Source: an uncultured Chloroflexota bacterium (lineage in GTDB: Bacteria; Chloroflexota; Limnocylindria; Limnocylindrales; Limnocylindraceae). Taken from it: a DNA stretch of 6,896 nucleotides. The stretch is from contig CAIJIA010000094.1 in assembly GCA_903820655.1 (NCBI GenBank), positions 1 to 6,896 of the forward strand, in the 5' to 3' direction. Within the stretch, counting starts at the first letter, position 1. Each line of letters opens with the position of its first letter. Positions 1 to 6,600 of the stretch are shown here, one piece after another. The position numbers were made by a program, and so were the translations under genes. The notes below the pieces were generated by a model. It made no database searches, was not told the DNA's origin, and saw only the letters and a program-made list of their open reading frames with translations.

Positions 1-737
1 AGCACGATCACGACCCCCTCGGTGAGCTCGCCACCCAGCCCGTGGGCCCATTCGGCGGTGGCTGGCGAGATCTCGGCCAGCTGCCCTTCGGCGAGTGGTG
101 GCCAGCCCGCCATGAGAGGGGCGAGTTGATCGGCGACCTCTGGGTCAAGCGCCCCCTCAGCCCATGTGAGGGCGTTTGTTACAGGGTCAACCGCCACGCG
201 CCGCTCGGCGAAGCCGCCCGAGGCGGCGGCGCGACCGACCACGATGTGGAAGGGGAGGGCGTCGGCGAACTCGTTGGCGACGATGATCCCTGCGACCGGT
301 GCGCCACCTGCGGCGGCGAGGGGTGGCCCACCACCCGGGAGCGCCGTCAGGGCGGCGGTTAAGTCGGCGAGGCGGTGCGGGTTCGCCTCACTCACGGAAA
401 CCTCAAGCGCACCGAGAAGGGGATGCCCCTCGCGGGCGAGGTAGTCGAGCGCCGCCAGGAGGAGGGTCCCCTCGCCGGCGCCGTATTCGCGCCAACGGAA
501 GGTCGCGGGGCGGTCGAGGCGCTCCCAGGTCTCGGCGGCGAGCCGCGCAATGGCGGCGCCAAGGATGGGGTGCAGCTCTGGCGCGGTCATGAAGTCACCA
601 CTGCGACCAGCCCGACGCTGCGCCGTTGCGTAGTACCCGAGCCCTGGCTCTAGTAGGGCGCGCTCCATAAACCGCGCAAAGCTGACCGAGCCCTCGCGTT
701 GAACCTCTTCGCGAATGAGACGCTCTACCTCTTCCAT
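1..737 (-). CDS. MidA-family (DUF185/NDUFAF7-like) SAM-dependent methyltransferase, C-terminus cut by window edge
   Basis: The frame is open from the ATG at 735-737 to the left edge: 245 complete codons, no stop. Family members are usually about 350-400 residues, so roughly the last third is missing. Seen: an N-terminal FMERALLEPGLGYY segment (residues 23-36), the family signature GDFMTAPELHPILG (47-60), a SAM-binding glycine loop EYGAGEGTLL (84-93), SEAN at 116-119 where the acidic ribose-binding end of strand 2 is expected, ANEFADALPFH (154-164) matching the conserved NE..DA.P motif, and AEISPATAEW (221-230) matching the family's E-x-x-P block. Known: the eukaryotic homologue NDUFAF7 methylates an arginine of complex I subunit NDUFS2; the bacterial substrate is unsettled. 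It is probably cytoplasmic. It diverges from folK with 34 bp between start codons. G+C is higher here (about 72% in the first 60 bases) than in the middle of the window. Family assignment is firm; substrate is not. Confidence 0.87.
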   Translation of the reverse strand, partial: MEEVERLIREEVQREGSVSFARFMERALLEPGLGYYATAQRRAGRSGDFMTAPELHPILGAAIARLAAETWERLDRPATFRWREYGAGEGTLLLAALDYLAREGHPLLGALEVSVSEANPHRLADLTAALTALPGGGPPLAAAGGAPVAGIIVANEFADALPFHIVVGRAAASGGFAERRVAVDPVTNALTWAEGALDPEVADQLAPLMAGWPPLAEGQLAEISPATAEWAHGLGGELTEGVVIV

Positions 738-744
738 GCAGTAG

Positions 745-750
745 ATCCTA
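745..750 (-). promoter_or_regulatory. Candidate leaderless -10 element (TAGGAT) for the MidA-family gene
   Basis: On the minus strand the hexamer TAGGAT is followed by exactly 7 nt and then the ATG at 737. A TAnnnT hexamer at this distance puts transcription start at or next to the A of the start codon, the hallmark of leaderless genes. AGGA could instead be read as a weak, rather distant ribosome binding site. No good -35 hexamer is visible at 16-18 bp. Confidence 0.4.
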
Positions 751-758
751 CGCGGCGC

Positions 759-764
759 TACCGT
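759..764 (+). promoter_or_regulatory. folK: Candidate leaderless -10 element (TACCGT) for folK
   Basis: TACCGT lies exactly 7 nt upstream of the folK ATG at 772, mirroring the arrangement for the divergent methyltransferase gene. No purine-rich Shine-Dalgarno sequence precedes this ATG, so leaderless initiation explains the start better than ribosome binding site recognition. A -35 box at normal spacing would fall around 735-741, over the neighbour's start codon, and none resembling TTGACA is seen. Confidence 0.4.
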
Positions 765-771
765 CGGGCAC

Positions 772-1362
772 ATGCGTGAACTCGTTCTGCACCTAGGGAT
801 CGGGGCCAACCTTGACGACCCTGTCGCTACGCTCGCTGAAGCCGTCGTCGCCCTCGCACACATTCCTGGTTGGGAGGTTGAACAAGTCTCACCGCTCTAT
901 CGCACCACCCCAGTCGGTCTCGTTGATCAACCAGAGTTCTTCAACGCCGCACTGCGAATGCGCGCGACACTTCCTGAAGAGCCGGCTGCGGCGGCAGTTG
1001 AAGTGCTCACGCGCGTCAAGGAGCTCGAGCGGCTCTTCGGTCGCGTGCCAACCGTACGATTCGGTCCGCGCCGTCTCGACATCGACATCATTGCGATGGA
1101 GAACATCGCGGTGGTACATCCGCGACCGCACGGTACAGCGTCTGATGGGGCTAATGCTGATCGGCCGCTTGTCGTTCCACATCCATCTGCAACCGAGCGC
1201 CTCTTCGTCTTGGCGCCACTTGCCGACATCTCTCCAGGGCTGAAAGCGCCAGGGTGGCAGGGAACTGCACGCGAGCTGCGTGATGTTCAGCGACGAGTTG
1301 AAGGCGATACAGCTGCGCTCTGTGTCGGCGCGTGGGACGAAGCGGCGCAGCGCTGGGTGTAG
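772..1362 (+). CDS. folK: 2-amino-4-hydroxy-6-hydroxymethyldihydropteridine pyrophosphokinase (HPPK)
   Basis: HPPK transfers pyrophosphate from ATP to 6-hydroxymethyl-7,8-dihydropterin, the step before dihydropteroate synthase in folate synthesis, in the cytosol. The 196-residue product shows the family blocks in order: LGIGANLDD (residues 8-16), SPLYRTTPVG (40-49), DQPEFFNAAL (52-61), FGRVPTVRFGPRRLDIDII (89-107) with the two magnesium-binding aspartates at 103 and 105, and VPHPSATERLFVLAPLADI (135-153). The ATG at 772 is chosen because the first conserved strand begins at once; there is no clear ribosome binding site but a TAnnnT hexamer sits 7 nt upstream. The protein is longer than the usual 160 or so residues because of extra sequence at about 111-130, between the metal site and VPHP, and a C-terminal tail from about 165. 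It converges with the PurH-like gene, with 4 bp between stop codons. All catalytic landmarks are present, so activity is likely. Confidence 0.94.
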   Translation: MRELVLHLGIGANLDDPVATLAEAVVALAHIPGWEVEQVSPLYRTTPVGLVDQPEFFNAALRMRATLPEEPAAAAVEVLTRVKELERLFGRVPTVRFGPRRLDIDIIAMENIAVVHPRPHGTASDGANADRPLVVPHPSATERLFVLAPLADISPGLKAPGWQGTARELRDVQRRVEGDTAALCVGAWDEAAQRWV

Positions 1363-1366
1363 CGCC

Positions 1367-2749
1367 TTAACGGCGGTAGTGTCGCCGCCCGGTGAAGACC
1401 ATCGCAATACCGTGACGATCGGCGATCTCGATTGCCGCTGCGTCACGACGTGATCCACCTGGTTGAACAATTGCGGTGATGCCCGCAGCTGCTGCGGCGG
1501 CGATCCCTTCTGCAAATGGGAAGTACGCGTCACTCGCCATCACCGCACCGCGTGCGCGCTCCCCCGCCTGGTTCAGCGCAATATCAACGGCGACGCGACG
1601 ATTCACCTGTGCCGCGCCAATGCCGAGCGTTGCGGCACCACGCGCAACCACGATGGCGTTGGATCGAATGTGTCGAACAATGCGCCACGAGAAGAGCAGA
1701 TCGGTGAGCTCATCAAGCGTTGGGCGACGCTCGGTAACAACACGAAGTTGTGAGCGCTCAATGTTCCCCGTGTCAGCGGTTTGTAAGAGCACTGCGCCAC
1801 TTACGCCGATCATGTCAAACGCTGTTGCGCGATGCGAGGGGTCGATCACGACACTCAGTTCTGGCCGCCTTCGTAGCGTCTCCGCCGCCCCATCGTCGGC
1901 AAGTGCTGGTGCGAGCACCGATTCAAATGTTCCCGATGCAATCACCGCGGCAACGGCCCGATCGATTGGTACGTTCAACACGATCGTTGAGCCAGAGCTT
2001 GCCGCTGCGTCTGTTTCAATCGCACGCGTGAGTGCGCCGAGCGCAGTCTCGGCGGTTGCAACGCCGATTGGATCGGTGTGCCGAATAAGCGCAACGCTCG
2101 GCGTTGGTAGATCGGCAACGAGTCGCGAGCCTGCATCGAGGTCGAGTAAGTCATTGAAGCTGGGCTCTTGCCCTTGCAGCACTCGAGCGCTAATGATGCC
2201 CGCGTCTGCAGCGTGTACACGCCGGTAGGCTGCTGCGGCTTGATGCTGATTCTCGCCGTGCCCGAATGTGCGAATGCGCTCAAGGACAATTACGTCGCGA
2301 GCCGGCATCGCGCCTTCGCTGTCGCGCACGAGCGGCGCAACATGGGCGGCGATGACGAGCGCCGCCGAGCGCCGCAGCTCGCTGCGGAGCGCGTCGAGGT
2401 TTCTTGTGGATCCCAAATCACTGAGTAGATCCCCGATCGCAGTTGGGTCCACCACGATGAGTGGTCCGTTCTCAGCTGCAAGAAGGGCTCGTGTGATGGC
2501 GACGATTGTGGCGGCCGGGACCTCGGCTCCTGCCGGGGCAATCAAAATGTCGGCGCTCGTGAGGCTCGCTGCGGCCTGATCAAGCGTCACAGCGTCGGCG
2601 TGTTCGGCGACCTCGATCTCTTCCGCCCGCAGATTCGGGGCGGCGGGGCCCGCTTCGATCGTGGCCCCACGGGCGGCGAGGGTCGCGAGGATCGGCGTCA
2701 GCCCTGCCAGGGCGGGGCTCTCGGGGGAGATCAGCAGAAGGACGCGCAT
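1367..2749 (-). CDS. purH: Divergent PurH (AICAR transformylase/IMP cyclohydrolase) homologue with substituted active-site residues
   Basis: PurH normally formylates AICAR with 10-formyl-THF (C-terminal domain) and cyclises FAICAR to IMP (N-terminal domain). With the ATG at 2749 the product is 460 residues; E. coli PurH is about 529. The C-terminal family blocks are clear: GENQHQ (165-170), LQGQEPSFNDLLDLD (191-205), LIRHTDPIGVA (221-231), RSNAIVVA (362-369), GIGAAQVNR (376-384), ASDAYFPF (405-412), ITAIVQPGGS (424-433) and a terminal RRHYRR. The catalytic Lys-His pair is Arg223-His224, the SAFGG block reads ASSGS (250-254), and the usual terminal RHFRH has become RHYRR. The N-terminal 160 residues keep only traces of the cyclohydrolase fold, such as VVDP (99-102); the STGGT, GRVKTLHP and HGG motifs are missing. 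An AGGAG sits only 1 nt before this ATG, so the start is uncertain; in-frame GTG and TTG codons lie upstream as far as 2830. Homology is firm; dual activity is doubtful. Confidence 0.85.
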   Translation of the reverse strand: MRVLLLISPESPALAGLTPILATLAARGATIEAGPAAPNLRAEEIEVAEHADAVTLDQAAASLTSADILIAPAGAEVPAATIVAITRALLAAENGPLIVVDPTAIGDLLSDLGSTRNLDALRSELRRSAALVIAAHVAPLVRDSEGAMPARDVIVLERIRTFGHGENQHQAAAAYRRVHAADAGIISARVLQGQEPSFNDLLDLDAGSRLVADLPTPSVALIRHTDPIGVATAETALGALTRAIETDAAASSGSTIVLNVPIDRAVAAVIASGTFESVLAPALADDGAAETLRRRPELSVVIDPSHRATAFDMIGVSGAVLLQTADTGNIERSQLRVVTERRPTLDELTDLLFSWRIVRHIRSNAIVVARGAATLGIGAAQVNRRVAVDIALNQAGERARGAVMASDAYFPFAEGIAAAAAAGITAIVQPGGSRRDAAAIEIADRHGIAMVFTGRRHYRR

Positions 2750-2822
2750 GCTCCTGATGGTGGCATACTCGCTCACACAAACCCGCACGCTGTTGTGCTG
2801 GGTGAACCGAAACCTAGCGAGT

Positions 2823-2827
2823 GAGGA
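2823..2827 (+). promoter_or_regulatory. Ribosome binding site (GAGGA) of the small membrane protein
   Basis: GAGGA lies 4 nt before the ATG at 2832 (5 nt from GAGG), a normal Shine-Dalgarno position. It selects this start over further upstream in-frame starts, which would run into the oppositely oriented PurH-like gene. Confidence 0.55.
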
Positions 2828-2831
2828 CAAG

Positions 2832-3245
2832 ATGTTTCGTTGGCCTTGGGAGTACCTCTTTACCGTCTTGAACGCTGATCTTGGAACGTTCTACACGCCG
2901 TTCTGGATTGCGAACCTTGTGCTCTTCCTTGCGACGATCCTGGTTTATTCATTCGCGACCCGCGGCGACCGCGGGCGGGGGGTGGTCGGCGACGAATGGG
3001 AGTACATCCTGTGGATCAGCCTCGGCACCTTCGGAATGAATTTGGTCTACGCCGCATTCCAGTGGTACGGCCTCTTCCCTATCGCTACAACGCTCGTTGG
3101 ACTTCTTGCGCTGCGCGACACAGTCACGAAGCGCTTCCCGCCACTCCTCGCTGCTGAGGCGGAGCATGCCGCACTCTTGCGCACGCGGCGTCAGGTTGCC
3201 GACGGGGTCGAGGCGACCATTCGACCAGCGAATCGTCGCGGGTAG
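2832..3245 (+). CDS. Small multi-pass membrane protein of unknown function
   Basis: I do not recognise a family. The 137-residue product starts MFRWPWEYLFTVLNADLG, an amphipathic aromatic N-terminus. Three hydrophobic segments follow: about 23-43, 57-78 and a shorter one at 80-94. A charged loop, RGDRGRG (44-50), separates the first two, and a hydrophilic tail from about 95, rich in Arg, Ala and Glu, ends RPANRRG. By the positive-inside rule the basic loop and tail would both be cytoplasmic, which fits two full crossings plus a re-entrant or third segment; this topology is inferred. The start is supported by GAGGA just upstream. It diverges from the PurH-like gene across 82 bp, which must hold the promoters, although I cannot pick convincing boxes. 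The cupin gene begins 36 bp after its stop on the same strand, so the two are probably one transcript. Smooth hydrophobicity and codon use argue that it is real. Confidence 0.75.
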   Translation: MFRWPWEYLFTVLNADLGTFYTPFWIANLVLFLATILVYSFATRGDRGRGVVGDEWEYILWISLGTFGMNLVYAAFQWYGLFPIATTLVGLLALRDTVTKRFPPLLAAEAEHAALLRTRRQVADGVEATIRPANRRG

Positions 3246-3281
3246 TCCATTGGTGTGCGCGGTTGCGCACTGCGAGCGATC

Positions 3282-3662
3282 ATGAATATTCGCCGATTCG
3301 GCCCTGGTCATCGCCGTGCCGATCGCGCTGCGGGCTCCCAGGGTGTTCTCAGTAGCGCCATCTTCTCGAACGACGTCGCGCAGATCACCGAGTTTACGGT
3401 CACACCGGGCGGTACCTACGGTCCGCTTCGCAGCGCTGGTGATGTTGTGCTGGTGGTGATTGAGGGCGGCGGTTGGGTTACCGCACGTGAAACGCAGGTA
3501 CAGCTTGCCGCAGGTGAGTCGCTGCATCTTGAACGGCTGACGCCGTACAGCGTCGCTGCGCGAGAGTTGCCGCTACGCGCGATCCTCGTCGAGCTTTCGG
3601 CGAGCAGTGGCGCTGAGTCTGCTCGCACCATACGCGCCAGCGGCGGCGGCGCAGAGGAGTAG
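3282..3662 (+). CDS. Cupin-fold protein lacking the canonical metal ligands
   Basis: The 126-residue product has a single-domain cupin pattern. The first half-motif region is TPGGTYGPLRSAGDVVLVVIEGGG (residues 41-64), with the strand-turn VVIEGGG typical of cupin motif 1. The second is LAAGESLHLERLTPYSVAARE (75-95), where a cupin usually shows pGd.v.ip.g.pH. The metal-binding HxH of motif 1 is absent, and the motif-2 histidine position carries Tyr79 or a neighbour, so a classical metal-dependent enzyme is unlikely; small-ligand binding or a structural or sensor role is more plausible. The ATG at 3282 is preferred because homologous-looking sequence starts shortly after it; a GTG at 3255 would add nine residues. 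There is only a weak GAG-type ribosome binding site, fitting translation coupled to the membrane gene 36 bp upstream. The last 30 codons overlap the end of the opposing glycosyltransferase gene. Fold assignment is by pattern only and no substrate can be named. Confidence 0.62.
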   Translation: MNIRRFGPGHRRADRAAGSQGVLSSAIFSNDVAQITEFTVTPGGTYGPLRSAGDVVLVVIEGGGWVTARETQVQLAAGESLHLERLTPYSVAARELPLRAILVELSASSGAESARTIRASGGGAEE

Positions 3663-6600
3663 TACTCCGACAACAAGCGTCGCACTGCTAACCAGTGCGG
3701 TTTCGGCTGGGCTTTCAAGGGTGACACCGAACTGGAACGGCCACGTCCAGGTTGGGAGGATTCCCTGATACCAGTTATGCATACCAGCAGGGAGTGGGAG
3801 GGCCGACCAATTCGGATACCAAATGAGCGCAACCGCTGCGATGCTGCCAATGGTGATGGTGAAGATGCGTCGCACATCTCGCGCTCCAAGGATCGACCAC
3901 GCAGCAACCGTTGCCGGAACAAGTGCGATCGCGCCGACGAGTGGTCCGGGTGTGCCGAATCCTCCGGAGAGGCAGACCTGACTCTCGGGGTAGACGCTTG
4001 TCACCCCTGCGAGTGCGCAGAGTGCGCCAGTCGCCATCCAGAGCACTGGAGCCGCAAGCACCGCGCATGCGCCGCTGATGCGCACGATCTGCGCGGCACG
4101 CAGTGATCCCGCGCGAAGATCAGCTAAAAGCAACGCGAGTCCGATCAGGGCGATCTGTGATGTTGGGTAGTAGTGATATTGAAATGCGGCGCGATCAATG
4201 CGCGCCCACGGTAGCCAGAGTGCGAGGCCAAGAACGAGAACGGAGGCGAGGCCCCAGCTTCGTCGGCGCCACGCCTCTACTGCGAGCCAGAGTGCGCCGC
4301 CAACGCTGAGGATGCGTGAAAGCACGTTGCCGCCGTCGTACACCGCGGCGGTCCACGAGCTACCACCGGCGGTGAAGCTTGATTGGAAGAACCAGACGGG
4401 CTTCAAGTCGAGCGGCCACGCCCACCAAGGTGAGCTCGCGGCGTGTGCGACGCGCAGCGTGTCGTGATAGCGATACATCGAAACTGTGAGGTCGGTCAGT
4501 GTCTGTCCGGTGGTGCCGATCGGCCAGCCGGCAATCAACTGGTTGCCGAGCGCCACCCACGGCAGGTAGCTCGCGATGTAGATGCCGAGCGGAAGTACGG
4601 CGAGCGTCAAGAAGATGAGTGTCGCTTCGCCTGGGAGCGAGAGCAGTCCAAGAAGAGAGCGCGGGGTTGCGTCGCGTCTTGAGATTCCACCAGCGCGATG
4701 GATCGCCGCGCCTGTCGCTGCGAGGAGGAGTGCCAACACAGCGGCGAACGGAAGATTTGGGATGCGAGTGGAGCCGTCGGCGACCGCGAGCGCTGGTGGA
4801 AGGAGTACGGCGCCGAGGAGAGCGAGTCCAGCCGCCACCAGTAGACGCCCAGGTGCTGTTCGCGCGAGCCAGATGATGCCGAGGCCAAAGATGCCGTAGA
4901 TAGCGACCCACTTGCTCGCGAGTGCGCCGCCGAGCAGGAGGCCGGCCACGAGGAGGAGGAGCCCCCCGGAGAGGGCACCGCGGACGCGGCCTTGCAGCCA
5001 CGCCACGAAGGCGACCGCGCCGCCGAGCAGGAGGGCGAGAAGGTAGACGTCATTCATGCCGATGCGGCTCTGCACGAATCCGGCCCCGTCGAGCAGGGCG
5101 AGAACTCCGACAAGGACGGCAACGTCGCGGCGCTCCGTCAGGAGGCGGGCCAAGAGCACCAGGAGGGCTGCGGCAAGCGCGCCGGCAATCACCCCAGGCC
5201 AGCGCCAGCCGGCGGCGAGGTCGCCCACGTTCACCTGTGTTATCGCACCCGATGGCGCCGCAAGGAGTAGCTCGCCGTTGCCCCCATCGCCGCGCTCGGC
5301 AGAGGCGTCGAGGGCCGCGCCGTTTACGCCAAGCATGAGCGCATCGGCGCTCACGGCAACATCGGCAAACCGAGCGTTGCCGTTCGGCTCAACGGTCCAC
5401 AGCGATGCGCCAGTGCCGTCAGGTCCAGGTGCCACTACGTGCACCATGCGACTCGCATCGCTGGGCACGATCGCCGTAGCACCTGGAATCGTGATCTGCG
5501 CCATGAGGGTCACGATCTCGTTTTTTGCGTTGTACACGCGCACGCCGTCGCGACTTGCTACGTAGAGTCGCGGTGAGTCAAACCAGTCGACTGCGACAAC
5601 GGCAGCTGCGCCCCCACCAATGGGTGACGATCGCATCGCCGACAGGTCACGTGCTGCGTAGCTCGTCAGCCCACTTGCGCTCGTCACAAAGATCCGCTCT
5701 TCACCATCTACCGTGAGCGCGGTTACTGATGAGCCGCGCGCCAGTGGCGCGCTCGCCACCGTAACTCCGTCGCGCACGAGCAGCACCAGGTCGCGCTGCA
5801 CGAGTGCAACGTCACCGCTGGTTAGCGGCGCGATACCGGAAATAGTTCCGCCGGATACCGACCACGTACGCAGGCCACTCGTGCCGCCTTGATCGGCGGT
5901 GGCGCGGTCGGCAGAGAAGATTGTGCCGCTTGAGGTCGCGCCCCAAAGAGAGCCGTCGTGGGCGGCGAATAGTTGCGACACGCCATGCAGTGGGAGTGAG
6001 CCAAGAACTGTGCGCGTTGATGCATCAAGCACGCTGATCTCGTCTGGCCCGGCGATCCAGATCCGGCCAGCGCTTAACGCATCCTCTGGCCGAGCAGCAA
6101 TTGCGCCGATCGTCGTTGCGTATGTTGTTTGCGCGTCGACGCGGGGCGCGCCAAACGTTTCAAGGCCAAGTGCGATGAGGTACTTCGCGAGATGCGGGTG
6201 GGTGTATTCGTAGATCGCATGCGGCTCGCCGTACTTCCAGTCTTGCATGAACTCTGTTGCGGTTCGTACGTGATAAACCTCATCAAACTGGAAGTGCGTC
6301 GGCTCACCAACGCGCCAATCTCTCAGTGATAGCGCGCTCACCGCAACAAGCACGAGAAGCCAGAGATCAATGCGCGTAAGGGTACGGCGAGGCTCTGGCT
6401 TGGCGATCACGGCCCGTCGTGGCACAGCGTTAACACGTTTCTGTTGTGCAGCTAATGGTCGCGCAATCGCCGTACGTTTCTCGTCCTTCCACGCTAGCCA
6501 GATTGCTGCAACCAGCGTTGCAGTAATTGCAGTCGCGATAGCTGCTACCGCGAATGGCGTCTGGAGCGCATCGGTAAACACGCCAAGGTTTGGCAGGCCA

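Noticed and set aside
42..653. Several plus-strand open frames of 90-106 codons in the first 650 bases.
   Set aside because: They have compositionally extreme Arg/Gly-rich products and lie opposite the clearly recognisable MidA-family gene, so they are antisense shadows of GC-rich coding DNA.
1363..1366. Possible bidirectional terminator between the convergent folK and PurH-like genes.
   Set aside because: Only 4 bp separate the stop codons, and I found no stem-loop with a T-run around the junction.
2750..2830. N-terminal extension of the PurH-like protein from a TTG at 2828-2830.
   Set aside because: The added 27 residues resemble no PurH sequence, the start would almost touch the divergent gene's ATG at 2832, and it would leave no room for promoters. 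MRVLLLISPE at 2749 looks like a normal first beta strand.
2959..2975. Perfect 7-bp GC-only inverted repeat (CCCGCGG, 3-nt loop, CCGCGGG), resembling a terminator stem or operator.
   Set aside because: It lies inside the membrane protein's coding region, where it encodes the basic loop between the first two hydrophobic segments. It has no T-run, and such short GC palindromes are expected by chance in GC-rich DNA.
6369..6488. Possible start of a separate glycosyltransferase gene at an in-frame GTG in the basic linker.
   Set aside because: No stop codon ends the preceding module in this frame, so the upstream frame reads straight through. No good ribosome binding site precedes the GTG codons at about 6410-6425. 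A fusion is the simpler reading, although internal initiation cannot be excluded.
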